Positions 25,697 to 32,576 of a DNA stretch of 42,836 bases are shown in pieces; positions within the stretch are counted from its first letter, which is position 1, and every line of letters begins with the position of its first letter. The translations under genes and the position numbers were made by a program. Source of the stretch: a virus. Location: positions 1 to 42,836 of the IMG/VR virus record IMGVR_UViG_3300032116_000436; one strand, 5' to 3'. The notes beneath the pieces are model-generated. The model was not told the origin of the DNA. It saw only the letters and a list, made by a program, of their open reading frames with translations, and made no database searches.

Positions 25697-25895
25697 GGGT
25701 GGGGGCCTCGATCTTCAGGGTGGCGTATTCCTCGCCGGTCGCCTCGCGCCAGCGGGTCTGCATTTCGACGCGCAGGGCCTCCCATAGGTGCGGGGGCAGG
25801 TGGCCGTGGCGCTGCGGGTCAAGCCGCCCCTTCGACGCCAGCCCGACCAGCGCGCTTTCGTAGTGCCGCTGCAAGAAGGGTGTCGCGTCAGCCAT
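25689..25895 (-). CDS. Hypothetical protein
   Basis: 68 aa. HLPPHLWEALRVEMQTRWRE is the most distinctive part. It overlaps the winged-helix gene by 8 bases and follows the next upstream gene after 2 bases. Function unknown. Confidence 0.68.
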   Translation of the reverse strand: MADATPFLQRHYESALVGLASKGRLDPQRHGHLPPHLWEALRVEMQTRWREATGEEYATLKIEAPTHD

Positions 25896-25897
25896 GG

Positions 25898-26116
25898 CTA
25901 CCCCTCCTCGCCGTGGGGAGGGGTGGGGACAACGACGGTGACGGGGATGATGCGCCAGCCCCGCCTGAGCGCGCCATTCCAGCCGTCATCCCAATACTCG
26001 GCAGACTTCCTGCGGGCGTCCTTGGCGGTGCGGCTCACGGTGTCCATGACAGGGTAGAGGCCGCCCCGTTTCGTGGGCCACGCCGCGACAAAGGCTCGAT
26101 AGCGCGTCTCACTCAT
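25898..26116 (-). CDS. Hypothetical protein
   Basis: 72 aa from the ATG (MSETRYRAFVAAWPTKRGGL) overlapping the upstream stop by 8 bases. Basic and Trp-rich with a Pro-rich C-terminus. Function unknown. Confidence 0.68.
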   Translation of the reverse strand: MSETRYRAFVAAWPTKRGGLYPVMDTVSRTAKDARRKSAEYWDDGWNGALRRGWRIIPVTVVVPTPPHGEEG

Positions 26117-26615
26117 GTCCGGTCTCCTGCGGAGGGGTGGGTGGAAGGTCGTCAAGCGAGAGCCAGTGCGTGGGCTCCGGCATCCCAAATGATGACGCCG
26201 CGACCTCGTAAAAAATGCCGCCGTGCTTGTCCGATATGGTCATGTCGTCGTTGAGCGGGATGGTCAGCACCAGCCGCCAAAACTTGCCACCAAGGTCCCA
26301 AAAGCCGACCATGTGGTGCGGGTAGAACAGCACCCACGTTTCATCCTTCGGCGCGCTCGCAATCGCTCGCCACTCCCGTCCCGGCGTGTCTCGGGAGGGG
26401 GAAGGGGCGTCTGTCTTTTCAACACCCGCCCCGTAACGATCCGTTAGTGTCGCGCTGGGTTCCGCAGAACCCGCGTTCACTCCCTCATCGGGACTGGCAA
26501 CGCTAGTGTTTTCAATGGTTTGAGTGGTGGGCGCGACAGGGATTGAACCTGTGACCCCTCCCGTGTGAAGGGAGCGCATTGGCATTTGTTCATCCATCGT
26601 TTGCGCTGTGTTCAT
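26109..26615 (-). CDS. DUF551-like protein whose 5' end runs through the attachment site
   Basis: 168 aa from the ATG at 26615. Residues about 95-160 match a DUF551-like pattern (WRAIASAPKDETWVLFYPHH, FWDLGGKFWRL, then PTHWLSLDDLPPTPP). Codons 15-31 are a direct translation of the tRNA-Val 3' fragment, so the first part of this ORF is the attachment site. Site-specific integration would replace everything upstream of the tRNA 3' end by the host tRNA gene, giving the ORF a new 5' context. The functional start in a simple lysogen is probably downstream of 26524. Confidence 0.6.
   Translation of the reverse strand: MNTAQTMDEQMPMRSLHTGGVTGSIPVAPTTQTIENTSVASPDEGVNAGSAEPSATLTDRYGAGVEKTDAPSPSRDTPGREWRAIASAPKDETWVLFYPHHMVGFWDLGGKFWRLVLTIPLNDDMTISDKHGGIFYEVAASSFGMPEPTHWLSLDDLPPTPPQETGHE
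26525..26574 (-). other. Attachment site: 3' half of a tRNA-Val(CAC) gene
   Basis: On the minus strand this is the anticodon stem-loop (CTCCC, loop TTCACAC, GGGAG; anticodon CAC), variable loop, T arm (ACAGG, loop TTCAATC, CCTGT), acceptor strand CGCGCCC, discriminator A and CCA. The 5' half is absent. Phage integrases commonly use such 3' tRNA identity segments, and the integrase ends 128 bases away. Because phage genes lie on both sides, this is either attP of a free genome or the internal junction between tandem prophages. Confidence 0.92.
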
Positions 26616-26676
26616 GGTTTAGTGTCTCATTTCAGCGTCGTTTGCGCTACAGAAATCTTCTCTGAACCCCTGAAAA

Positions 26677-26688
26677 GTTCACGTGAAC
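26677..26688. promoter_or_regulatory. 12-bp perfect palindrome GTTCACGTGAAC between att and int
   Basis: It lies 15 bases downstream of the integrase stop and about 100 bases from the tRNA fragment. It may be an accessory (arm) site for integrase or excisionase. Its half-sites TTCAC/GTGAA are the same as in the repressor operators but without the 5-base spacer. Confidence 0.5.
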
Positions 26689-26702
26689 CTGTGGTCACTC
26701 CC

Positions 26703-27689
26703 TCAATCCAGTTCGAGGGATTTGGCCGCCCGACGAAGGTGCTGCGGCGTGAAGCGGGCATAGACGCGCTCGGTGATCCGGCTGTCGCTGTGCCCGAGGA
26801 ATGAGGCGATCTCCCCCATGGGCACGCCATCCTCTGCCATCCACACGGCGGCGGAATGTCGGAACACATGCGGCGAGACATCGGGCACGCCCGCATTCTT
26901 CGCGGTAAGCTGTAGGCCGGTCCTGACGCTCTTGACGCGCTTGCCGGCCCACTCCACCACATGCGCCGTTCGAGCGGCCTCCTTGGCCTCCGTAAGGACG
27001 CGGCGAAGGCTTTCATTCATGGGGACGGTTGCGCGCCCCTTCATCGGTCGGGGGCGTTCCTTGTCGCTAAGGATCACAAGGCCGCGCGCGAAATCGACGC
27101 GATCCCAGGTGAGATCAAAGAGGGCTGCGGCTCGACCGCCTGTCGAAATGGCGAGAGCAACGAAGGTGCGGATGTGCGGCATCGTGGCGTTGTCCATCAG
27201 CCGCTTCACCTGATCCCGTGTCAGGTGGATGTCTTTCGGGGCGGGTCTGGCAGGGCGCTCGATGTCGGGGGCGGCCGGGATGATCTTGGTCTTGGCCGCC
27301 CAATTCAGAGTGTTGCGAAGGTGTCCAAGCTCCGTGCCGATAGTCCCGTCGCCGCGTCCTTCCTTCCGGCGCTTGGCGGTGTAGGCCCGGCAGGTTCCGG
27401 CTGTGATGTCGGCAGGGCGCATCGCTCCGAAGAACGGGAGGATGGCGCGACCGCTCCATTCCATGTTCTGTGCAATCACGCGACCGCTCCTGTCTTCTCG
27501 ATACAGGGTCCAAAGCTGATGCACTGTCGGATCTGACGGTTTGTTCGCCAGCGCCGTTAGGCGGCTGAACTCTGCCGCCGCGCCTGCTGCATCGCGGCTT
27601 TCAAGCCGACGACGGGACGTGCGCTGTCCGTTGGTGTATTCTGCGATGGCCCAGCCACCACGGAACCGCTGAAGTCTGAAGTCGGGCAT
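26703..27689 (-). CDS. int: Tyrosine integrase
   Basis: 328 aa from the ATG at 27689 (MPDFRLQRFRGGWAIAEYTN). A SAM-like core-binding domain spans about 52-150 and the catalytic domain about 155-328. Catalytic residues are R186 (STGGRAAALF), probably K217, H274 and R277 (HVFRHSAA), H300 (LGHSD) and nucleophile Y310 (ERVYARF). It catalyses recombination between attP and the host tRNA-Val gene. The 5' end overlaps the excisionase-like gene by 133 bases in another frame. Confidence 0.93.
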   Translation of the reverse strand: MPDFRLQRFRGGWAIAEYTNGQRTSRRRLESRDAAGAAAEFSRLTALANKPSDPTVHQLWTLYREDRSGRVIAQNMEWSGRAILPFFGAMRPADITAGTCRAYTAKRRKEGRGDGTIGTELGHLRNTLNWAAKTKIIPAAPDIERPARPAPKDIHLTRDQVKRLMDNATMPHIRTFVALAISTGGRAAALFDLTWDRVDFARGLVILSDKERPRPMKGRATVPMNESLRRVLTEAKEAARTAHVVEWAGKRVKSVRTGLQLTAKNAGVPDVSPHVFRHSAAVWMAEDGVPMGEIASFLGHSDSRITERVYARFTPQHLRRAAKSLELD

Positions 27690-27835
27690 TCGATGGCTTC
27701 CACATCCGCCTGTCTGATGCGCCACAACTTCCCGCCAAGGCGGAATCCTGGCAAGTCGCCCTTCGCGAGCATCTTGCGAATGAGTGCCGGCGAAACCTGC
27801 CAGCGTTCGGCTAGCGTCTCAGGGGTTAGCAGCAT
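27557..27835 (-). CDS. Excisionase-like HTH protein overlapping int
   Basis: 92 aa. Residues 1-50 form a MerR-type helix-turn-helix (LTPETLAERWQVSPALIRKM, GDLPGFRLGGKLWRIRQADV) of the kind found in phage excisionases and AlpA-like regulators. The C-terminal 45 residues are encoded inside the start of int in another frame. Its place directly upstream of int suggests a directionality factor. Confidence 0.8.
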   Translation of the reverse strand: MLLTPETLAERWQVSPALIRKMLAKGDLPGFRLGGKLWRIRQADVEAIECPTSDFSGSVVAGPSQNTPTDSARPVVGLKAAMQQARRQSSAA

Positions 27836-28073
27836 TGACCGCCTCCTTCAGTGCGGCTCGGGCCGGCGTCGCCTCCTGATGCGTGAACGCGACCTTGCCG
27901 CGCCCGCTCTCGGTGCCAAACCAGAACTGGTAATAATCTCCGTTGCAGTCCTCGACACCGAGATACCAGCTAGCGTCGTCCAGTTGCTCGACCTGAAAGC
28001 TGCAATACTGCGCCACGATCTCGTCAATGCAGCGGGCCTTGCCTCTGCCCCGATAGCGAACCTCAACCGGCAT
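27819..28073 (-). CDS. Hypothetical 84-aa protein
   Basis: Acidic, aromatic-rich middle (ASWYLGVEDCNGDYYQFWFG), N-terminus MPVEVRYRGRGKARCIDEIV. It overlaps the excisionase-like gene by 17 bases and the upstream gene by 11. No recognised domain. Confidence 0.7.
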   Translation of the reverse strand: MPVEVRYRGRGKARCIDEIVAQYCSFQVEQLDDASWYLGVEDCNGDYYQFWFGTESGRGKVAFTHQEATPARAALKEAVNAANP

Positions 28074-28191
28074 TGACCACCTCCTTCAGTGCGAGGATGG
28101 CGGCTTTTGTGAGGACGTTGACGCACTTGTCGCCATCCCACAGTTCAACGCGCCCGACAGCCTTCACAGCCGCTTCTAGTGCCCTGCTCAT
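28063..28191 (-). CDS. Hypothetical 42-aa protein
   Basis: Short coupled ORF (MSRALEAAVKAVGRVELWDG, ending AAILALKEVVNAG), overlapping HNH upstream by ATGA and the 84-aa gene downstream by 11 bases. The tail resembles that of the next gene (ALKEAVNAANP against ALKEVVNAG), perhaps from local duplication. Function unknown. Confidence 0.6.
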   Translation of the reverse strand: MSRALEAAVKAVGRVELWDGDKCVNVLTKAAILALKEVVNAG

Positions 28192-28526
28192 CGTCTCACC
28201 CATTCGCCTGTCAACTTCTGTTTCCACCCGCTCGCACGCGAGCCGGGCATGGGGCGCTTGCTAGGGGCTCGCCAGCCGTTGTGCTTGGCTTCCCGTCGCT
28301 TAGCCTTCGCGGTGTTCGTCGCATCGTCTGCCGTCTTCGTCCTGTGGCACTTGGCGTGAGCGGGCCGCATGTTGTGCGGCTCGTCATCGCCTCCCAGCGC
28401 CAGCGGAATGACGTGCTCGACTTCCCACGCCTGACCCGGCTGGATCAGGCCGCCGCAGATGTGACACTGCCCCTTGTGGTCAAGGAACAGTGCCGCGCGG
28501 GCCTTTGTGGAAAGCGAGCGGCGCAT
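28188..28526 (-). CDS. HNH endonuclease
   Basis: 112 aa. A zinc-finger HNH core: CHICGGLIQPGQAWEVEHVI, PLALGGDDEPHNMRPAHAKC, HRTKTADD. Unlike the HNH/AP2 enzymes in this window it has no AP2 domain. Within the recombination operon it may be a phage DNA-processing enzyme rather than a homing enzyme. The start shares one base with the SSB-like stop (TGATG). Confidence 0.88.
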   Translation of the reverse strand: MRRSLSTKARAALFLDHKGQCHICGGLIQPGQAWEVEHVIPLALGGDDEPHNMRPAHAKCHRTKTADDATNTAKAKRREAKHNGWRAPSKRPMPGSRASGWKQKLTGEWVRR

Positions 28527-28756
28527 CAGAACGGCACGCTATCCGCGTCATCATCCCGCGCCGCAGGACGGGAGCCCTGGCGGTCTTCCTTGGGCTTGGC
28601 GGGGAAGGCAGACAGCCACGACACACCATGCGGCCCGGCAATCTTGATGTTGAACCCGTCGCCTTTCTTGGACGGGAACATGACGCCGATGTTCTGCCAG
28701 CGGCGCTTGCCGTCCTGGCCTTCCTCGGAAACTGCGATGTCGTAACGGTCTGTCAT
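28526..28756 (-). CDS. Small protein with SSB-like acidic tip
   Basis: 76 aa. The body (YDIAVSEEGQDGKRRWQNIG, VMFPSKKGDGFNIKIAG) suggests a small beta-barrel; the C-terminus ends DDDADSVPF, like the acidic Pro-Phe tip by which SSB recruits partner proteins. It lies two genes from the Rad52-like annealing protein. A single-strand DNA-binding role is inferred. Confidence 0.68.
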   Translation of the reverse strand: MTDRYDIAVSEEGQDGKRRWQNIGVMFPSKKGDGFNIKIAGPHGVSWLSAFPAKPKEDRQGSRPAARDDDADSVPF

Positions 28757-29130
28757 GCTGCCCTCTCTAGCTGCGACACATCAATTCCAAGATGCGTCTG
28801 GATTAATTCGATGGCCCTCTCATAGAAGGCGTTGAAGTCTTTTTGCGTCATCTTCTCAAACGCAGTGCTGTCGGGAACAAAGACAACGCTTCCGTCTAGC
28901 TGATATACTGGCGAAACATACCCCATTTCCGCCTTGATTGCATCGTGAAGGTGCTCGGCGGTGGGGTATTTAGTCGCGCCGGACGCCACGATTTCGTGAA
29001 GCTGCGACCAGTAAAGCGCGTTATGCTGTACGGAACGCGGGCGCTTTACTTCAACGCGGACCAGCCCATCACGCCAGCGGTCCTGAAGGTGGCGAGGATC
29101 GACAAAGACGGGGCGCTTTTCGGAGGGCAT
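28753..29130 (-). CDS. NinB/DUF1367-like recombination accessory protein
   Basis: 125 aa. The pattern VKRPRSVQHNALYWSQLHEI, then TAEHLHDAIKAEMGY and KDFNAFYERAIELIQTHLGI resembles small phage proteins next to recombination genes (NinB or DUF1367 type). It is coupled to the annealing-protein gene (TGATG). An in-frame GTG at 29133 would add one residue. The family assignment is tentative. Confidence 0.7.
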   Translation of the reverse strand: MPSEKRPVFVDPRHLQDRWRDGLVRVEVKRPRSVQHNALYWSQLHEIVASGATKYPTAEHLHDAIKAEMGYVSPVYQLDGSVVFVPDSTAFEKMTQKDFNAFYERAIELIQTHLGIDVSQLERAA

Positions 29131-29867
29131 CACACCGGATCCACGATCTGCTGCTTCTGCGTCATCAGCCGGTCCTTGATCGGCTTCAGGCCCTCAATGA
29201 GATCGGCGTATGCCTTGGTTCCCTCGACAACGAAGGCACTGAACCTGTTGTCGGCTTCGCCGGTCCACCACGTCACAAACTCGTGGTAGTCGTCGCACCT
29301 CTCGGCTATCGGGAGAGCGAGGCGCAGGTACGCCTGCTGCTCTTTTGTGTAGAGGTTTGGATTGGCTGGCGCGGGAGCCGCCGGGGAAGCAACAGCCCCC
29401 GCGCCGCGACTGGCGGGATTGCCAGCCGGTTCCGAAGCCACGTTCTCGCGGCTCTTGTCATAGAGGGCCAAGCCGAAAGGCCAGCCAAAGGTCATCAGCC
29501 CGCGCTTCCTAGCGTCCGTCTCAGCTTCCTTGATGGCACTCTCATGGGCCAGCCCGAGGTCGGCATCGATGCCGTGACCAGCGCCGACACCCTCACGGAC
29601 CACACCGTCAACGGTGATGCGAACGCGGGCGACGTAGGACACGCCCCAGCCATCCTTGCCGTCCCTGCCGATCTTGCGGGGCTTCTCGGCAACGCACCTG
29701 ATGTCCACCGTCTCGGATGCCCATGCATCGTGACCGAAGATGCGGTTGGCCTCGGCAATGGCAAACCAGCCTTCGACGTAATCAAGCTGGCGACCAGACT
29801 GCGTGCGCTTGGCGACGTTCTTGGGGTCAAGCGGCTTCTTAAGTTCCTTGATGGCTTCGGGGGTCAT
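29130..29867 (-). CDS. Rad52/Rad22-family single-strand annealing protein
   Basis: 245 aa from the ATG overlapping the upstream stop (ATGA). The N-terminal 130 residues (KKPLDPKNVAKRTQSGRQLD, YVEGWFAIAEANRIFGHDAW, HESAIKEAETDARKRGLMTF) are the Rad52-type annealing core. A Pro/Ala linker and a helical C-terminus follow. It would drive homologous recombination of the phage genome together with the SSB-like protein and the resolvase. Confidence 0.9.
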   Translation of the reverse strand: MTPEAIKELKKPLDPKNVAKRTQSGRQLDYVEGWFAIAEANRIFGHDAWASETVDIRCVAEKPRKIGRDGKDGWGVSYVARVRITVDGVVREGVGAGHGIDADLGLAHESAIKEAETDARKRGLMTFGWPFGLALYDKSRENVASEPAGNPASRGAGAVASPAAPAPANPNLYTKEQQAYLRLALPIAERCDDYHEFVTWWTGEADNRFSAFVVEGTKAYADLIEGLKPIKDRLMTQKQQIVDPV

Positions 29868-30058
29868 TTCGTGTCCTCCGCCAGAACCTTCCGGCCCTTG
29901 CTGGTGATGATGTATTCGCCGTGCCGCTTGACCATCAGGCCAGCCGCAACAAGGTTGGTGCAGCGCAGGCGCAATTGTTCGTTGCGCCATCCCTTGCCGA
30001 CCACGAACGAGCCTTTGCGGGCGGCAATTTCCAGCACGTTGATGGGCTCGCCGCTCAT
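29864..30058 (-). CDS. Small winged-helix-like protein
   Basis: 64 aa. RCTNLVAAGLMVKRHGEYII followed by TSKGRKVL looks like the recognition helix and wing of a winged-helix domain. It overlaps both neighbours by 4 bases within the recombination operon. Role unknown. Confidence 0.7.
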   Translation of the reverse strand: MSGEPINVLEIAARKGSFVVGKGWRNEQLRLRCTNLVAAGLMVKRHGEYIITSKGRKVLAEDTK

Positions 30059-30555
30059 GTCATGCGCACCGTCAAACTCGGAGCCCCGTTGGACAGGCTC
30101 GCACCAGGGACTGCCGTTCCCGCCTTCAGCGCATCGCGGATGGCTGACAGGTTCGGCTTGATTTCGTGCCGGAAGAACTCGGCGGGAATCTCGTTCTCAG
30201 CCCCGATCACCACCTTGGGCTGGCCGGGGCGGATGGATAGCGTCGCCTCGGGAAGCGTAATCTTGCTCACACCCAGAGCGGACATGACGCGCTCGATCAT
30301 GGCTCGGCAGTAGGAGACGCGATTGACGAAGCGGTCCTTCCGCTTGCCCATGTCCTCGATCATCCCGGCAAGCCCGGATGCGAAGGCGTCAGCGACAGCC
30401 ATTTCCTTGACGATGTGGCGGAGGACTTCCGAGACTGGAGCCTCACCATCAAGGGTGTCGAAGCGCAGAACCTCATCGTCCGCCAGTTCTGGGAACTCAG
30501 CCCGCAGGCGCTCGGCAATGGCTTCGATGCGCGGGATTTCGATGTCGGTCCTCAT
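30055..30555 (-). CDS. Gp157-like protein
   Basis: 166 aa. The central part (GMIEDMGKRKDRFVNRVSYC, RAMIERVMSALGVSKI, LPEATLSIRPGQPKVVI) matches the siphovirus Gp157 pattern: a coiled-coil region followed by a beta-strand pair. The family is often found beside annealing proteins and has been linked to phage resistance when expressed from plasmids. The exact role is unknown. Confidence 0.82.
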   Translation of the reverse strand: MRTDIEIPRIEAIAERLRAEFPELADDEVLRFDTLDGEAPVSEVLRHIVKEMAVADAFASGLAGMIEDMGKRKDRFVNRVSYCRAMIERVMSALGVSKITLPEATLSIRPGQPKVVIGAENEIPAEFFRHEIKPNLSAIRDALKAGTAVPGASLSNGAPSLTVRMT

Positions 30556-31097
30556 GCGGCTCTCCCATGATTTTCGTGGAAGCCAAATCTCACATTTGCT
30601 GCTGCGCGGGCTTCGGCGGCGTCTTCTATTGTTGAGAACGCTCCGAGGTGAATCTTCCTTCCGTCGATTTTAATTTGCGCCTTCCATTTTCTATCAGGCT
30701 TACACCAGTAGACTCCAAGTACGCCGCTTGTATTTGTCTTCGGCGTCTTTTGATTTCGCCGGTTTTGTCTAGGCGAAACGGCCCGAAGATTCTCTAGTCG
30801 GTTGTCCGTGCCGTCACCGTTGATGTGATCAATCTCTTGCGGCGGCCAGTACCCATGCTTCATAGCCCAAATAACACGGTGGGCTTTGTGCCATTTGCCA
30901 AGAATTGGGCCGTAAAAATACCCAGTCTTATCCTTGGTAGCGAGCGCCTCCTTCCCTGCAAATCGCTTATTCCACGCGTGGAAACTCAGGTCGCTCTTGA
31001 ACATCGACCGATCTCTTGGAAGCCACGTGAGTGTCCCGGCTTCAAAGTCGCAGATGAGCAGCTTTTTCAGCGTGTCAACGCTAATTTGCGATGTCAT
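30552..31097 (-). CDS. Free-standing HNH homing endonuclease with AP2 domain (paralogue)
   Basis: 181 aa from the ATG overlapping the upstream stop. Layout is identical to the enzyme at 21907-22452: GTLTWLPRDRSMF, KAHRVIWAMKHGYWPPQ, EIDHINGDGTDNRLENLRAV, then an AP2 domain (GVYWCKPDRKWKAQIKIDGR, LGAFSTIEDAAEAR). The gene is less G/C-rich than its neighbours, fitting independent transfer. It interrupts the recombination operon without breaking a gene. Confidence 0.9.
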   Translation of the reverse strand: MTSQISVDTLKKLLICDFEAGTLTWLPRDRSMFKSDLSFHAWNKRFAGKEALATKDKTGYFYGPILGKWHKAHRVIWAMKHGYWPPQEIDHINGDGTDNRLENLRAVSPRQNRRNQKTPKTNTSGVLGVYWCKPDRKWKAQIKIDGRKIHLGAFSTIEDAAEARAAANVRFGFHENHGRAA

Positions 31098-31315
31098 TTT
31101 CCGGCCCATTCTCTGCTGTCAATCTTCTGCACAGCCTCTGCGGCCAGTCGTGCAATCTCGCGAAGCTGGCTGCGATGCTCTCGAATGAGGTAGAAGTCAG
31201 ATGTCGGGAGCCGTCTCGTAATGTTCTCGATGTCGTCCCTGATCATGTGAAGCTGCTGCTCTAGGACAACAGACGGCGGAACAATGAAACGGTCCGTATT
31301 GATTGCGTCGCGCAT
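31094..31315 (-). CDS. Hypothetical helical protein
   Basis: 73 aa, predicted all-helical (VLEQQLHMIRDDIENITRRL, EHRSQLREIARLAAEAVQKI). It is coupled to both neighbours. Function unknown. Confidence 0.72.
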   Translation of the reverse strand: MRDAINTDRFIVPPSVVLEQQLHMIRDDIENITRRLPTSDFYLIREHRSQLREIARLAAEAVQKIDSREWAGK

Positions 31316-31581
31316 CACGCGGCCTCCATCGCTTCTTGGCGATTTATCTCAATTGCCGATGTCATGTCTTCGATGGCCGCGATAAGCGCATCGGAGACAT
31401 ATTCACGAACCATTCTGCTCGGAACACGCCCGCCGTTGCTGCTGGCGTTCTCGCTGACCAGAACGGCGAAGCGTTCCATGTGCTCGCTGATCAGCATCAC
31501 CTGATGGCGCAGGTCGTCATTCAGGCCCGACCAGTCGCGGTGCGTGGGGTACATCGGGAGGGTGGGGAGGGTCAGTGTCAT
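31315..31581 (-). CDS. Hypothetical helical protein
   Basis: 88 aa (MTLTLPTLPMYPTHRDWSGL, DLRHQVMLISEHMERFAVLV, ALIAAIEDMTSAIEINRQEA). A SD-like GGAGAG precedes the start. Early leftward operon; function unknown. Confidence 0.72.
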   Translation of the reverse strand: MTLTLPTLPMYPTHRDWSGLNDDLRHQVMLISEHMERFAVLVSENASSNGGRVPSRMVREYVSDALIAAIEDMTSAIEINRQEAMEAA

Positions 31582-31596
31582 GTCGCTCTCCGTTCG

Positions 31597-31803
31597 TCAG
31601 GCAGCGTTGACGGCGCGGTGGGCGGCTTCGAGCGCATAGCGGCGGCTCTCAAGCCCAAGCACTTTGAAGTTGTCGGTGATGTGCTTGCCGAGTTCCGCGT
31701 CATCGAGGAACGCGGAGAACGTCAGGATGTCGCGGTCCCTATGTTCGGGGCTGTTCTGGATCGCGGTAAGGACCGAGATCATCGCTTTGCGGCTAAGGGG
31801 CAT
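31597..31803 (-). CDS. Hypothetical protein, first gene of the leftward operon
   Basis: 68 aa from the ATG at 31803, chosen because GGAGAG lies 4 bases upstream; an in-frame ATG at 31815 would remove that site. Contains SRKAMISVLTAIQNSPEHRD and ESRRYALEAAHRAVNAA. Two repressor-type operators lie 30-80 bases upstream, so this gene and those after it are probably silent in lysogens. Confidence 0.72.
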   Translation of the reverse strand: MPLSRKAMISVLTAIQNSPEHRDRDILTFSAFLDDAELGKHITDNFKVLGLESRRYALEAAHRAVNAA

Positions 31804-31835
31804 GTCGCTCTCCATCTGCGATCTGATGGAGGCAC

Positions 31836-31884
31836 TTCACCACAAGTGAAATACTAGCGCAAGCAAAAAATCACTGACGGTGAA
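31836..31884 (-). promoter_or_regulatory. Two operators at the head of the leftward operon
   Basis: TTCACCACAAGTGAA (31836-31850) and ATCACTGACGGTGAA (31870-31884) share the form WTCAC-N5-GTGAA with a site at 32585-32599 in the repressor/Cro intergenic region. The A/T-rich sequence between them would hold the leftward early promoter. This is the layout of an O_L region. Confidence 0.72.
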
Positions 31885-31890
31885 TTATTT

Positions 31891-32250
31891 TCAGCGCTGG
31901 ACGGGGCAGGAGCCGGTGAACATCGACCGGACGGAACGGCTTCCAATGACCATATGGCGTGTCAAGGTCGCCTCGGAGACCTGCCCGGACAGGATGCTGA
32001 TTGTCATCAAGGACACACCAAGGCGCGTCGTCTCGATTACGGTTAGCACGTCGGCAGTCCGTATTGTGGCAGCTTCCGCCGAGCCGTTGTTCCCCACAAC
32101 GGTCACGACGTTGGGGGTCGCCTGATTGAACACCAGGGTAAAGCGGAGCTGGTCGGCGCTACCAAAAGCGTTGAAGGTGCAGCCGAGAACGAGCTGATCG
32201 GCGCTAGCTGGCCTTGCGAGTGCGAACAAGAGCATCAGCGACAGCCTCAA
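31891..32250 (-). CDS. Secreted protein downstream of the repressor (candidate lysogenic-conversion gene)
   Basis: About 119 aa from a TTG at 32250 giving a standard signal peptide (MRLSLMLLFALARPASA, cleavage before DQ); an ATG at 32235 would leave it too short. The mature part is about 100 aa, beta-rich, with one early and one late Cys (LVLGCTF, TGSCPVQ) that could form a disulfide. The gene overlaps the repressor gene end by 47 bases and is transcribed with it, so it is probably made in lysogens. A periplasmic role such as superinfection exclusion is possible but unproven. Confidence 0.7.
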   Translation of the reverse strand: MRLSLMLLFALARPASADQLVLGCTFNAFGSADQLRFTLVFNQATPNVVTVVGNNGSAEAATIRTADVLTVIETTRLGVSLMTISILSGQVSEATLTRHMVIGSRSVRSMFTGSCPVQR

Positions 32251-32531
32251 TCTGCTGCCGTTCCGCCGGAAGTGCCTGTTCCCAAATAGACCAAAGCCTG
32301 TTCGCATTGGACGGGTCTCGCATGATGAGCGACGCGGGATCGGTGTTCAGCGCTTCGGCCAGCCGCTCAAGTGTCGGCTGTGTGTATCCGCTCTGTCCGC
32401 GCTCAAGCATGGACAGGGCGCTGGCCTTCATATCAACGCGCTCGGCCAACTGCTCCAGCGTCAGGTGACGGTGCTTCCGCCATGCCCGGAGAAAGGTCGG
32501 CTGGTACTGCTTTCGCGCGTTCTTGACCATG
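32204..32531 (-). CDS. CI-type repressor, XRE family
   Basis: 108 aa from the ATG at 32531. An XRE helix-turn-helix occupies residues 12-70 (RKHRHLTLEQLAERVDMKAS, ALSMLERGQSGYTQPTLERL). The C-terminal 35 residues are a short helical extension (AERQQIEAVADALVRTRKAS) and there is no LexA-type self-cleavage domain, so induction would not follow the RecA route. The gene diverges from cro with four overlapping operator-like inverted repeats or half-sites between them. An ATG at 32605 would lie inside the operators and is rejected. Confidence 0.85.
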
Positions 32532-32576
32532 TGGCCATGGTGCCAACGAATCACGGCGCGGCTCCATCCCATCTCA

